Of a DNA stretch of 64,000 nt, positions 49,859-61,551 are shown in pieces; the first letter of the stretch is position 1, and each line of letters starts with the position of its first letter. Location: positions 5,673,501 through 5,737,500 of the forward strand of contig NZ_CP081966.1 of the NCBI RefSeq assembly GCF_019823065.1, written 5' to 3'. This DNA comes from Pseudomonas mosselii (GTDB lineage: Bacteria > Pseudomonadota > Gammaproteobacteria > Pseudomonadales > Pseudomonadaceae). The position numbers were made by a program, and so were the translations under genes. Under the pieces are notes generated by a model, which was not told the origin of the DNA, did no database searches, and saw only the letters and a program-made list of their open reading frames with translations.

Positions 49859-51056
49859 CACTGGACTTTTTCAGGTACTTTCCTTGAAGGGCAAGAACAG
49901 CTTCTGCGGCTTTTTGTTTGGTGTGTCGCTTGTTGTAGGTTTGCGCCGTACCAGAGGTTTCTTCCCAGCCCATCAGATAAGAGCGAATTTTTTCTTCTGT
50001 CGCGGTGGACATTTCCGAGGCGTCGCTGTGCTGGGAAAAGGTGTAATTCCAGTGATGTCGGAGGGCATGCGCATGCACGCCAGAGTCCTCGATGATAGAG
50101 GCGACGCCCAACATCCACTTCTGAAAGGCTGAGATCGAGAGTGGGCGACCTTGAGTCGGGCCTTCCTTGTGGGTCACAAACAAGTAACCATGCCTCTTCG
50201 CCCCAGGCAATTTACTCCGATAGCGAAGCACATATTCGTAAATCCGGGTGATGAGTTCCGGCGCAAGTGGAATGGTTCGCTGACGAGTCTTGGCCGTAGG
50301 CTGATGGGCCCGTGAATCGCCCCTCGAATCAGGACGCCTCACCACGCGCAGAGTGTTTTTGGCGAAATCCACGTCATCGACCTTGAGGTTCAGCAGCTCC
50401 CCCCGACGAAGCCCAGTCAGGCGGAGAATCATGAACATCAATGCATTGCGCACCTGCACTGCCTGATCCTTGGCCGGATTGTGTTCCGAGCCAGGTCTAA
50501 GCGCCTGTTCCAATGCCTCCACAACGGCCTCGTCCAGATATCGTTCGTCCTTGTCCGATACTGATTTGTTGGGCTTGCTGGGACGGTTAGCTCTGATTGA
50601 CGCCACCATCAACTTGATTTCCCTATCACCCCGACTGGATGGGCACAGCCGCTTGGCCAGAAAGCCCAAATAGTCGGCCACAACGGTCAACCTGAAATAG
50701 TGATTACTGGTGCCGACCGTCTTTGGACGTCTAGCGATCGGGACAACCTTACTATCTCGGTGCTCGGGAGCGAGAGCAAGCTGCAAGAAGTCGCTTAGCC
50801 CCCTCACTCGCTCTTCACCAAGTAGCTCGCCTTGCGAAAACAGTGACATCAGATCGATGCCGACCTGAGCTTCCCAGGCGTATAGAGCCTTGATCGCGTT
50901 CAACGCATTCGCAATCGAATTGGCGGCCAGGGAGCGCGACCGCAGATGCCACGTGGTGAAAAGAGTGGGGTAGTAAAGAGGCATACCTGAACCATCGACC
51001 AGCACCGCAAACCGCTCGCCGTCAGCAGCCACGAATCTACGCATCGATATGTCCAT
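49839..51056 (-). CDS. ginA: tyrosine recombinase, GinA-like, first gene of the operon
   Basis: A 405-residue integrase. ATG at 51056 has an ideal TGGAGG site 5 bases upstream; the open frame reaches 51101. The catalytic set is complete: Arg217 in RLTGLRRGELLNLK, HALR (330-333) and Tyr374 in GTAQTYNKRH. It has an N-terminal SAM-like core-binding domain. It is transcribed inward from the island edge, beside the AT-rich direct repeats at 51071-51125 and the ssb terminator, as expected for the first gene of a GInt operon. Confidence 0.78.
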   Translation of the reverse strand: MDISMRRFVAADGERFAVLVDGSGMPLYYPTLFTTWHLRSRSLAANSIANALNAIKALYAWEAQVGIDLMSLFSQGELLGEERVRGLSDFLQLALAPEHRDSKVVPIARRPKTVGTSNHYFRLTVVADYLGFLAKRLCPSSRGDREIKLMVASIRANRPSKPNKSVSDKDERYLDEAVVEALEQALRPGSEHNPAKDQAVQVRNALMFMILRLTGLRRGELLNLKVDDVDFAKNTLRVVRRPDSRGDSRAHQPTAKTRQRTIPLAPELITRIYEYVLRYRSKLPGAKRHGYLFVTHKEGPTQGRPLSISAFQKWMLGVASIIEDSGVHAHALRHHWNYTFSQHSDASEMSTATEEKIRSYLMGWEETSGTAQTYNKRHTKQKAAEAVLALQGKYLKKSSDEVAGE

Positions 51057-51070
51057 CACGCCTCCATAAT

Positions 51071-51125
51071 TTACTTTTTTACATGGTGTGCACCAAGTCA
51101 AAATCTAACAAGTTATTTTTTACAT
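51071..51125 (-). repeat. direct repeats at the right island edge
   Basis: On the leftward strand ATGTAAAAAAGTAA (51084-51071) and ATGTAAAAAATAAC (51125-51112) are 41 bases apart, with a GGTG-TG-CACC palindrome between. They lie between the ssb terminator and ginA, and are candidate recombinase-binding or end sequences. Similar repeats in opposite orientation occur near 37047. Confidence 0.45.
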
Positions 51126-51130
51126 CCCCA

Positions 51131-51160
51131 AAACGAAGAAACCCCGCAAATGCGGGGCTC
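51131..51160 (-). terminator. ssb terminator
   Basis: CCCCGCA (51142-51148) pairs with TGCGGGG (51151-51157). On the leftward transcript GCGGGG is followed by TTTCTTCGTTTT. It ends the ssb transcript. Confidence 0.85.
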
Positions 51161-51197
51161 TCCAAGGAAAACTTTACAGTTTCCGCCAAGGTGACCG

Positions 51198-51743
51198 CTA
51201 GAACGGAATATCGTCGTCGAAGCTGTCGAAGTCAGCGGCTGGCTGCGGAGCCGGTTGTTGCGGCGCCGGGCGCTGTGGCGCCTGCTGCGGACGCGGAGCC
51301 TGCTGACGAGGAGCCTGGTTGTACTGCTGCTGGCCACCTTGGTTGTAGTTGTTACCACCACCTTGGTTGTATTGGTCACCACCACCCTGCTGACCCTGCG
51401 GACGACCGCCGAGCAGCTGCATGGTGCCGTTGATGTCGACGATGATCTCGGTGGTGTAGCGCTTGATGCCGTCCTTTTCCCACTCGCGGGTCTGGAGCTT
51501 GCCTTCGATGTAGCACTGCGAACCCTTGCGCAGGTACTCGCCGGCAATCTCGGCAACCTTGCCGAACAGCGACACACGGTGCCACTCGGTACGCTCGACC
51601 TTCTGGCCCGACTGCTTGTCGGTCCACTGCTCGCTGGTGGCCAGGCTCAGGTTGGTCACGGCGTTACCGTTGGGCAGGTAGCGGACTTCGGGATCCTGAC
51701 CGCAGGTACCGACCAGAATGACTTTGTTAACCCCACGGGCCAT
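51198..51743 (-). CDS. ssb: single-stranded DNA-binding protein
   Basis: A 181-residue SSB that coats single-stranded DNA in replication, repair and recombination. The OB-fold N-terminus ([40 protein letters not shown]) is followed by a Gly/Gln/Asn-rich linker (110-165) and the acidic tip [11 protein letters not shown] that binds partners. It follows the MFS gene by nine bases on the leftward strand. This is the core gene against which the island abuts. Confidence 0.97.
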   Translation of the reverse strand: MARGVNKVILVGTCGQDPEVRYLPNGNAVTNLSLATSEQWTDKQSGQKVERTEWHRVSLFGKVAEIAGEYLRKGSQCYIEGKLQTREWEKDGIKRYTTEIIVDINGTMQLLGGRPQGQQGGGDQYNQGGGNNYNQGGQQQYNQAPRQQAPRPQQAPQRPAPQQPAPQPAADFDSFDDDIPF

Positions 51744-51752
51744 AACGTTCTC

Positions 51753-53147
51753 CTAGGCTTCGCACGCCGCAGAGGCTGGGTTCACCAGACGCTCGAGGGT
51801 CGCACGGTCCAAAATTTTCGTATCCAGTTTGATATAGATGGCGGCTTCTTCTGCCACCACCACGGCGTCGGTCACACCCGGCACGGCCATCAGGCGCTCG
51901 GTCAGCCCGGCTTCCCGGACCGCTTCCGGCGTCAGCTGCATGCGCAGGCTGGTCACGTACGGCGGCTCGTTCATGCGCAACGCAGTGAGCAGCCACAGGA
52001 CGCACAACACGGCACATCCCAGGAACACCATGCTCAAGCCACCGTGCTGGAACAACCAGCCACCGAGGATGCCTCCCAGTGCGGCGCCGAGGAACTGGCT
52101 GGTGGAGTAAACCCCCATCGCCGTCCCCTTGCCACCGGCAGGCGACACCTTGCTGACCAGCGAAGGCAAGGATGCCTCCAGCAGGTTGAATGCAGTAAAG
52201 AATACCACGGTGCCGATCACCAGTCCGCGCAAGTTGTCAGCCCACTGCCAGAAGAACACCTCCACCAGCAGCAGGACACTGACCGCGCCGAGCAACACGC
52301 GTTTCATCTTGCGCTTCTTTTCCCCGTAGATGATAAAGGGGATCATTGCAAAAAATGAAACCAGCAACGCGGTGAGGTACACCCACCAGTGCTGTTCCTT
52401 GGGCAGCCCGCCGCGCTCGACGAACGCCAGGGGCAGCGCCACGAAGCTGGCCATCAGGATCGCGTGCAGCACGAAGATGCTGATATCCAGGCGCAGAAGG
52501 TCCGGATTGCGCAGGGTCGGGCCGAGGGCCTGACGGGCGACACCGGACTCACGATGGGTCAACACATTGTGCGAACTGGGCACGACGAAGGCGATCAGGC
52601 CGATGCCGAGCAGGGCAAGTCCTGCGGTGGCAAGGAACAATCCTGACAAGCCAAAGGCGCGAGTCAACAGCGGGCCGACGACCATCGCCACGGCGAACGA
52701 CAGGCCGATGCTCATGCCGATCATGGCCATGGCCTTGGTCCGGTGCTGCTCGCGGGTCAGGTCGGACAGCAACGCCATCACTGCCGCGGAAATCGCCCCC
52801 GCGCCCTGCAGGATACGCCCGGCGATCACGCCCCAGATAGAATCGGCCTGGGCCGCCAGCACGCTGCCCAGGGCGAAGATGATCAACCCCACGTAGATCA
52901 CCGGGCGGCGGCCGATGCGGTCGGAAATCACTCCGAACGGAATCTGCAGCACGGCCTGGGTCAGGCCGTAGGCACCGATGGCCAGACCGATCAGCGCAGG
53001 CGTGGCGCCGGCCAGGTCCATGCCGTAGGTGGCCAGCACCGGAAGTACCATGAACATGCCCAGCATACGAAAGGCGAAGACCAGGGCCAGGCCGCTGGCA
53101 GCGCGGGTTTCGCTGCCACTCATGCGCTCGTTGTGGGTGTCGTGCAT
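51753..53147 (-). CDS. YajR-like MFS transporter
   Basis: A 464-residue, 12-helix MFS protein. Motif A appears as [16 protein letters not shown], with the N-terminal [20 protein letters not shown] typical of the YajR group. After the last helix a C-terminal ferredoxin-like domain follows ([38 protein letters not shown]), the YAM domain of YajR. It is cotranscribed with ssb and divergent from uvrA. The substrate is unknown. Confidence 0.9.
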   Translation of the reverse strand: MHDTHNERMSGSETRAASGLALVFAFRMLGMFMVLPVLATYGMDLAGATPALIGLAIGAYGLTQAVLQIPFGVISDRIGRRPVIYVGLIIFALGSVLAAQADSIWGVIAGRILQGAGAISAAVMALLSDLTREQHRTKAMAMIGMSIGLSFAVAMVVGPLLTRAFGLSGLFLATAGLALLGIGLIAFVVPSSHNVLTHRESGVARQALGPTLRNPDLLRLDISIFVLHAILMASFVALPLAFVERGGLPKEQHWWVYLTALLVSFFAMIPFIIYGEKKRKMKRVLLGAVSVLLLVEVFFWQWADNLRGLVIGTVVFFTAFNLLEASLPSLVSKVSPAGGKGTAMGVYSTSQFLGAALGGILGGWLFQHGGLSMVFLGCAVLCVLWLLTALRMNEPPYVTSLRMQLTPEAVREAGLTERLMAVPGVTDAVVVAEEAAIYIKLDTKILDRATLERLVNPASAACEA

Positions 53148-53215
53148 GGATTAACCTCGTGTGAACCGGCGGCGATTCTATCAGTCCGACGCCTTGGCGG
53201 CATATACGCGACGCT

Positions 53216-53245
53216 TTGCCGCGTAATGGCAGCGCGCCGTATACT
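53216..53245 (+). promoter_or_regulatory. putative uvrA promoter
   Basis: TTGCCG (53216-53221) and TATACT (53240-53245) are 18 bases apart, 32 bases before the uvrA start. No LexA palindrome is visible nearby. Confidence 0.45.
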
Positions 53246-53276
53246 CCTTTGTTTATGCCCGCCGAGCGAGGCCGTA

Positions 53277-56102
<2,826 letters not shown>

Positions 56103-56111
<9 letters not shown>

Positions 56112-56122
56112 TTTCAGGCCCG
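56103..56122. other. hairpin at the uvrA stop
   Basis: CGGGCCTGA (56103-56111, including the uvrA TGA) pairs with TCAGGCCCG (56114-56122). An A run rather than U run follows on the + strand, so it is not a canonical terminator. Confidence 0.4.
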
Positions 56123-56130
56123 AAAAAAAC

Positions 56131-56162
56131 CCTGTGGGAGCGGGTTTGCCCGCTCCCACAGG
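56131..56162. repeat. REP hairpin
   Basis: A perfect 14-bp inverted repeat CCTGTGGGAGCGGG with loop TTTG sits between uvrA and the convergent ferritin gene. It belongs to the same REP family as the other copies in the window. Confidence 0.88.
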
Positions 56163-56181
56163 GGCATCTGCAATACAGAAA

Positions 56182-56646
56182 TTACATCTGCGACTGCAGG
56201 TAGTTCTCCAGGCCAATGGCCTTGATCAGCCCCTGCTGCTTCTCCAGCCAGTAGGTGTGATCTTCTTCGGTATCGGCCAACTGCGCGCGCAGGATGTCGC
56301 GGCTGATGTAGTCCTTGTGCAGCTCGCACAGCTCGATACCCTTGCACAGCGCGGCGCGGACCTTGTACTCGAGCTTGAGATCAGCCTCGATCATTTCCGG
56401 CACGGTGCTGCCCACTTCCAGGTCATCGGCGCGCATGTCTGGGGTGCCTTCGAGCATGAGGATACGGCGCATCAGGGCGTCGGCGTGCTGCGTCTCTTCT
56501 TCCATCTCGTGGTTGATACGTTCGTAGAGCTTGGTCAGGCCCCAGTCTTCGTACATCCGCGAGTGAATGAAGTACTGATCGCGTGCTGCCAGTTCGCCCT
56601 TCAGCAACGTGACGAGGTAGTTGATTACGTCCGGGTGACCTTGCAT
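56182..56646 (-). CDS. ftnA: bacterial ferritin at the bfrA locus (lacks haem Met52)
   Basis: A 154-residue ferritin-like iron-storage protein. ATG at 56646 begins [20 protein letters not shown], matching bacterioferritin. Aligned without gaps to E. coli Bfr it keeps diiron ligands Glu18, Glu51 and His54, but residue 52 is Thr, where Bfr has the haem-ligating Met. This fits the bfrA product of P. aeruginosa, which was shown to be a haem-free ferritin (FtnA) and likewise lies next to katA. It should form a 24-mer storing ferric iron. It may be annotated elsewhere as bacterioferritin. Confidence 0.88.
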   Translation of the reverse strand: MQGHPDVINYLVTLLKGELAARDQYFIHSRMYEDWGLTKLYERINHEMEEETQHADALMRRILMLEGTPDMRADDLEVGSTVPEMIEADLKLEYKVRAALCKGIELCELHKDYISRDILRAQLADTEEDHTYWLEKQQGLIKAIGLENYLQSQM

Positions 56647-56764
56647 CGCCCTGCTTCTCCCTGTGAATACGGCTATGGGACATAGTGTGAACCAGGTTTT
56701 GCTCGCGGTCACTGAAAAATGCGCAATTAGAAGCAAATAATCGGCTAAACAGTAGTGATATTCA

Positions 56765-56793
56765 TTGAAAAACCGCCCTAATGAGGGCGGTTC
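56765..56793 (-). terminator. katA terminator
   Basis: AACCGCCCT (56771-56779) pairs with AGGGCGGTT (56784-56792); on the leftward transcript a TTTTT run follows. It separates katA from the ferritin gene. Confidence 0.88.
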
Positions 56794-56809
56794 TCCTTAT
56801 CACTTCCAC

Positions 56810-58249
56810 TTAGCCAAGATTCATCCCCAGGGCCTTAGCAATCCCTTCTCCATAAGCCGGGTCGGCCTTGAAGAAGTACTGCAACTGACGCTGGATAACG
56901 TCCTCGCTGACCCCCGCCATGGCGCCGGCGATGTTGCCGATCAACAGCGCCTTCTGTTCATCATTCATCAGGCGGAACAGCGCGCCGGCGTGGCTGTAGT
57001 AGTCGTTGTCTTCGCGGTGGTCGTAGCGGTGCGCCGAACCGTTCAGGGCCAATGCCGGCTCTGCATGGCGCGGCGACTGTTTCGGTGCATCCGTGTAGCT
57101 GTTGGGCTCGTAGTTCGGAGCACTGCCGTAGGCGCCGGTGGCCATGGAACCATCGCGCTGGTAGCTGTGCACCGGGCAACGTGGCGCATTGACCGGCAAG
57201 TGCTGGTGGTTGGTGCCTACGCGGTAGCGGTGAGCATCGGCATAGGCGAACACCCGGCCCTGCAGCATGCGGTCCGGCGACAGGCCGACCCCGGGCACCA
57301 TGTTGCTGGGACCGAACGCCGCCTGCTCGACTTCGGCGAAGTAGTTGAGCGGGTTGCGGTTGAGTTCCAGCACGCCGACCTCGATCAACGGGTAGTCCTT
57401 CTGCGACCAGGTCTTGGTCACGTCGAAGGGGTTCTCGTCACGGCTGGCGGCCTCGGCTTCGCTCATCACCTGGATGCACACGGTCCAACGCGGGAAGTCA
57501 CCGCGCTCGATGGCCTGGAACAGGTCGCGCTGGGCGTAGTCCGGGTCGCTGCCCGCCAGTCGGGCGGCCTCGGCCGGCGCCAGGTTCTTGATCCCCTGCT
57601 GGGTCTTGAAGTGCCACTTGACCCAAGTGCACTCACCCTTGGCGTTGATCAGGCTGTAGGTGTGGCTGCCGAAACCGTGCATATGGCGGTAGCCGTCCGG
57701 GATGCCGCGGTCGGAGAACAGGATGGTGACCTGATGCAACGCCTCGGGCGAGTGCGACCAGAAGTCCCACATCATCTGCGCGTTCTTCAGGTTGGTCTGC
57801 GGGTGGCGCTTCTGGGTGTGGATGAAGTCGGGGAACTTCAGCGGATCACGAATGAAGAACACCGGCGTGTTGTTGCCGACGATGTCCCAGTTGCCTTCCT
57901 CGGTGTAGAACTTCACCGCGAAACCACGCGGGTCGCGCTCGGTGTCCGCCGAGCCGCGTTCGCCACCCACGGTGGAGAAGCGCAAGAACGTTTCGGTCTG
58001 CTTGCCGATGCTGTCGAACAGTTTGGCACTGGTGAGTTCGGTAATATCGCGGGTGACGGTGAAGGTGCCGTAGGCGCCGGAGCCCTTGGCGTGCACGCGA
58101 CGCTCGGGGATATTCTCGCGGTTGAAGTGGGCGAGCTTCTCGATCAGGTGGAAATCGTCGAGCAGCAGCGGGCCGCGAGGGCCTGCGGAACGGGAATTCT
58201 GGTTGTCGGCTACGGGCGCGCCGCTTGCGGTGGTGAGAATCTTGCTCAT
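56810..58249 (-). CDS. katA: clade 3 haem catalase
   Basis: A 479-residue small-subunit catalase that splits hydrogen peroxide. The distal His lies in [17 protein letters not shown], Asn in FVIRD-type [20 protein letters not shown], and the proximal Tyr in [19 protein letters not shown]. No signal peptide is present. [20 protein letters not shown] is a family hallmark. The ferritin gene downstream makes sense because the catalase uses iron and protects against iron-driven oxidation. A possible OxyR site lies upstream. Confidence 0.96.
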   Translation of the reverse strand: MSKILTTASGAPVADNQNSRSAGPRGPLLLDDFHLIEKLAHFNRENIPERRVHAKGSGAYGTFTVTRDITELTSAKLFDSIGKQTETFLRFSTVGGERGSADTERDPRGFAVKFYTEEGNWDIVGNNTPVFFIRDPLKFPDFIHTQKRHPQTNLKNAQMMWDFWSHSPEALHQVTILFSDRGIPDGYRHMHGFGSHTYSLINAKGECTWVKWHFKTQQGIKNLAPAEAARLAGSDPDYAQRDLFQAIERGDFPRWTVCIQVMSEAEAASRDENPFDVTKTWSQKDYPLIEVGVLELNRNPLNYFAEVEQAAFGPSNMVPGVGLSPDRMLQGRVFAYADAHRYRVGTNHQHLPVNAPRCPVHSYQRDGSMATGAYGSAPNYEPNSYTDAPKQSPRHAEPALALNGSAHRYDHREDNDYYSHAGALFRLMNDEQKALLIGNIAGAMAGVSEDVIQRQLQYFFKADPAYGEGIAKALGMNLG

Positions 58250-58325
58250 GGGCTCTCCTGATCGGTCTTGAACGGCCGGCTAATCGGCTTGGAGAGAGTA
58301 TTGTCGACCCATGTTACAAGAACAA

Positions 58326-58362
58326 ATTCATTACCTGACTTACATCAATAGAAAATAACAAT
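58326..58362 (-). promoter_or_regulatory. possible OxyR-binding site upstream of katA
   Basis: On the leftward strand ATTG-N7-CTAT-N7-AGTC-N7-GAAT shares 10 of 16 fixed bases with the OxyR pattern (ATAG-N7-CTAT repeated). It lies 77 bases before katA. The match is modest and the call rests partly on known OxyR control of catalases in Pseudomonas. Confidence 0.3.
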
Positions 58363-58373
58363 TCATGAGGCAA

Positions 58374-58398
58374 CAAAAAACCGGGCCTAGGCCCGGTT
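58374..58398 (-). terminator. terminator of the alpha (rplQ) operon
   Basis: AACCGGGCCTAGGCCCGGTT (58379-58398) is a perfect palindrome, followed on the leftward strand by TTTTT (58378-58374). It ends the ribosomal operon before katA. Confidence 0.92.
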
Positions 58399-58419
58399 CT
58401 TTGCAGCAGACAGAACGTC

Positions 58420-58806
58420 TTACTCGGCAGCTTCTACAGCACCACCGACCGGACGATCAACCAGCTCGACGTACGCCATAGGCGCGTTGTCGCCAGCGCG
58501 GAAACCGCACTTCAGGATGCGCAGGTAGCCGCCCTGACGGGTGGCGTAACGCTTGCCCAGATCGTTGAACAGTTTGCCAACGGCGGACTTCGAACGGGTA
58601 CGGTCGAAGGCCAGACGACGGTTGGCGACGCTGTCTTCCTTGGCCAGGGTGATCAGCGGCTCGGCAACGCGGCGCAGTTCCTTGGCTTTCGGCAGGGTGG
58701 TTTTGATCAGCTCGTGCTCGATCAGCGACACTGCCATGTTCTGGAACATAGCCTTGCGGTGAGAGCTGGTACGGCTCAGGTGACGTCCACTTTTACGATG
58801 ACGCAT
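58420..58806 (-). CDS. rplQ: 50S ribosomal protein L17
   Basis: A 128-residue L17: [20 protein letters not shown] at the N-terminus, [20 protein letters not shown] next, and a Pseudomonas-type C-terminal extension ([10 protein letters not shown]). It lies 42 bases after rpoA on the same strand and closes the alpha operon. Confidence 0.98.
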   Translation of the reverse strand: MRHRKSGRHLSRTSSHRKAMFQNMAVSLIEHELIKTTLPKAKELRRVAEPLITLAKEDSVANRRLAFDRTRSKSAVGKLFNDLGKRYATRQGGYLRILKCGFRAGDNAPMAYVELVDRPVGGAVEAAE

Positions 58807-58848
58807 GATTCATTCCTTACCAAACACTACGTTCGGTGATTACGACGA

Positions 58849-59850
58849 TCAGGCAGTCGCCTTGTCGTCTTTCTTAAGACTTGCAGGCGGCCAGTTGTCG
58901 AGGCGCATGCCGAGGGAAAGACCACGGGAGGCCAGGACGTCCTTGATTTCAGTCAGGGACTTCTTGCCCAGGTTAGGAGTCTTCAACAGCTCTACTTCGG
59001 TACGCTGAATCAGGTCGCCGATGTAGTAGATGTTCTCCGCCTTGAGGCAGTTGGCCGAACGTACGGTCAGTTCCAGGTCGTCAACCGGGCGCAGCAGGAT
59101 CGGATCGATCTCGTCTTCCTGCTCGACCACAACCGGCTCGCTGTCACCTTTGAGGTCGACGAACGCGGCCAGCTGCTGTTGCAGGATGGTCGCGGCACGA
59201 CGGATAGCCTCTTCAGGATCCAGAGTACCGTTGGTTTCCAGATCGATGACCAGCTTGTCCAGGTTGGTACGCTGTTCAACACGGGCGTTCTCGACCACGT
59301 AGGCGATACGACGCACCGGGCTGAACGAAGCGTCCAGCTGGAGACGGCCAATGCTGCGGCTTTCGTCTTCGTCGGTCTGACGGGAGTCGGCCGGCTCGTA
59401 ACCGCGACCACGAGCTACGGTGAGCTTCATGTTCAGGGCGCCGTTGGACGCCAGGTTCGCGATTACGTGATCGGGGTTGACGATCTCGACATCGTGATCC
59501 AGCTGAATATCGGCAGCGGTAACCACCCCCGAACCCTTTTTCGACAAGGTCAGCGTAACTTCGTCACGACCGTGCAGTTTGATAGCCAGGCCTTTCAGGT
59601 TCAACAGGATTTCAATGACGTCTTCCTGAACACCTTCGATCGCGGAGTACTCATGGAGTACGCCGTCGATCTCGGCCTCGACTACTGCACAGCCAGGCAT
59701 GGAGGACAACAGGATGCGGCGCAGCGCGTTGCCCAGGGTATGGCCGAAGCCACGCTCGAGAGGCTCGAGCGTGATCTTGGCGCGGGTTGGACTGACAACC
59801 TGCACGTCGATGTGACGGGGTGTCAGAAACTCATTTACCGAAATCTGCAT
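58849..59850 (-). CDS. rpoA: DNA-directed RNA polymerase subunit alpha
   Basis: A 333-residue alpha subunit. The N-terminal dimer domain has [20 protein letters not shown], and the C-terminal DNA- and activator-binding domain has [24 protein letters not shown] sequence with [19 protein letters not shown]. Length is normal for gammaproteobacteria. It sits between rpsD (22 bases) and rplQ. Confidence 0.98.
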
Positions 59851-59872
59851 GGATGCACCTATTTTCTAGCCC

Positions 59873-60493
59873 TTACTTGGAGTAGAGCTCGACAATCAGG
59901 TTTTCGTTGATGTCGGCGGACAGGTCGCTGCGAGCAGGAACGTTCTTGAAAACGCCCGACTTTTTAGCAGCATCCACATCAACCCACTCAACGCGGCCAC
60001 GCTGGGCGCACAGTTCAAGGGCTTGAACAATGCGCAGCTGGTTCAGCGACTTCTCGCGAACCGAGACCACGTCACCCGGACGAACTTGGTAGGATGGAAT
60101 GTTCACAGTCTTACCGTTGACGCTGATCGCTTTGTGCGAAACCAGCTGGCGGGACTCGGAACGAGTCGAGCCGAAGCCCATACGGTAGACGACGTTATCC
60201 AGACGGCACTCGAGCAGTTGCAGCAGGTTCTCACCGGTTGCGCCTTTTTTCGAGGCAGCAGCTTGGTAGTAACCGCGGAACTGACGCTCCAGAACACCGT
60301 AGATACGACGGACTTTTTGTTTCTCGCGCAGCTGGGTACCGTAGTCGGACTGACGGCCACGGCGCTGGCCGTGGATACCTGGGGCTGCTTCGATGTTGCA
60401 CTTCGATTCCAGAGCGCGAACGCCGCTCTTCAGGAACAGGTCAGTGCCTTCACGGCGAGACAGTTTGCATTTTGGACCAATGTAACGTGCCAT
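59873..60493 (-). CDS. rpsD: 30S ribosomal protein S4
   Basis: A 206-residue S4. It opens [20 protein letters not shown] and holds the S4 RNA-binding domain ([20 protein letters not shown]). In E. coli, S4 represses this operon by binding the rpsM leader; the same may hold here. It follows rpsK by 15 bases. Confidence 0.98.
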   Translation of the reverse strand: MARYIGPKCKLSRREGTDLFLKSGVRALESKCNIEAAPGIHGQRRGRQSDYGTQLREKQKVRRIYGVLERQFRGYYQAAASKKGATGENLLQLLECRLDNVVYRMGFGSTRSESRQLVSHKAISVNGKTVNIPSYQVRPGDVVSVREKSLNQLRIVQALELCAQRGRVEWVDVDAAKKSGVFKNVPARSDLSADINENLIVELYSK

Positions 60494-60508
60494 TTATCTG
60501 TCTCCTGA

Positions 60509-60898
60509 TTACACGCGACGCTTCTTCGGCGGACGGCACCCGTTGTGCGGGATTGGCGTCACGTCGGTGATGCTGGCGATCTTGTAGCCGCAGCTGTTCA
60601 GTGCACGAACGGCGGATTCACGACCTGGACCTGGACCCTTGACGTTGACGTCGAGGTTCTTCAGACCATATTCCAGCGCAGCTTGACCAGCACGCTCAGC
60701 AGCGATCTGGGCTGCGAACGGGGTGGATTTGCGCGAACCACGGAAACCCGAACCACCGGAAGTAGCCCAGGACAGTGCGTTGCCCTGACGGTCGGTGATG
60801 GTCACGATGGTGTTGTTGAAAGACGCATGGATGTGGGCGATGCCATCAACCACTGTCTTTTTGACTTTTTTACGAGGACGAGCAGCAGGTTTTGCCAT
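60509..60898 (-). CDS. rpsK: 30S ribosomal protein S11
   Basis: A 129-residue S11 with [39 protein letters not shown] and the C-terminal [18 protein letters not shown]. It lies between rpsM (18 bases) and rpsD. Confidence 0.98.
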
Positions 60899-60916
60899 GT
60901 CTATATTCCTGGGCGA

Positions 60917-61273
60917 TTACTTGCGGATCGGCTTACGCGGGCCCTTACGGGTGCGTGCGTTGGTCTTGGTGCGCTGACCGCGAACCGGCAGACCTTTACG
61001 ATGACGCAGGCCGCGGTAGCAACCCAGGTCCATCAAGCGCTTGATCTTCATGTTGATGTCACGGCGCAGGTCACCTTCGGTGGTGAACTTCGCGACTTCG
61101 CCACGCAGGGTTTCGATTTGCTCGTCGCTCAGATCCTTGATCTTAGCGGCTGGGTTTACACCAGCGTCCGCACAGATTTTCTGCGCGGTAGTGCGACCGA
61201 CACCATAGATGTAGGTCAGCGAGATAACAGTATGCTTGTTATCTGGAATGTTGACGCCTGCAATACGGGCCAT
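60917..61273 (-). CDS. rpsM: 30S ribosomal protein S13
   Basis: A 118-residue S13 ([39 protein letters not shown], ending GPRKPIRK). It is the first gene of the alpha operon and lies behind its own promoter at 61333-61361. Confidence 0.98.
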
Positions 61274-61332
61274 TCAGTGGGACTCCAATTGACAGCTACC
61301 TACGCCCCGGAAGCCAAGAAATAGGGCGCGAG

Positions 61333-61361
61333 ATAATATCGCTGTAGAAACGAATAATCAA
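61333..61361 (-). promoter_or_regulatory. promoter of the alpha operon (rpsM)
   Basis: On the leftward strand TTGATT (61361-61356) and TATTAT (61338-61333) are spaced by exactly 17 bases, a near-consensus sigma-70 promoter. It begins within the arm of the hairpin that follows rpmJ, so the spc transcript can end or be processed as the alpha transcript starts. Confidence 0.7.
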
Positions 61362-61387
61362 CCCAGCAGCACACTAGCTGCTGGGTT
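61360..61387 (-). terminator. hairpin between rpmJ and rpsM
   Basis: AACCCAGCAGC (61360-61370) pairs with GCTGCTGGGTT (61377-61387), loop of six bases. The leftward transcript continues TGATTATT, so it is at best a partial terminator of the spc operon. Confidence 0.55.
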
Positions 61388-61404
61388 TGAAGCGCGGATC
61401 ACAC

Positions 61405-61521
61405 TCAGCCTTGGCGCTGCTTGTGACGCGGTTCCGCGCTGCAGATCACGCGCACGATACCTTCGCGACGAATGATCTTGCAGTTGCGGCACAGCTTTTT
61501 CACCGATGCACGAACTTTCAT
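61405..61521 (-). CDS. rpmJ: 50S ribosomal protein L36
   Basis: A 38-residue L36: [20 protein letters not shown], then [18 protein letters not shown]. The zinc ligands Cys11, Cys14, Cys27 and His33 are present, so this is the zinc-containing (C+) form. It lies between secY and rpsM on the same strand. Confidence 0.97.
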   Translation of the reverse strand: MKVRASVKKLCRNCKIIRREGIVRVICSAEPRHKQRQG

Positions 61522-61551
61522 TACCGACTCCTCGAACCTTAAGGGGCTAAA

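Noticed and set aside
45905..51056. Recombinase-in-trio (RIT) element
   Set aside because: RIT elements have three recombinases of similar, smaller size. Here they are 405, 508 and 663 residues with a fourth small gene, which fits GInt or Tn554-like organisation better.
36885..51157. Shared AAGAAACCC(C)GC at the two island flanks as an attachment-site duplication
   Set aside because: Both copies are parts of ordinary rho-independent terminators, where this kind of sequence is expected, and the match is interrupted.
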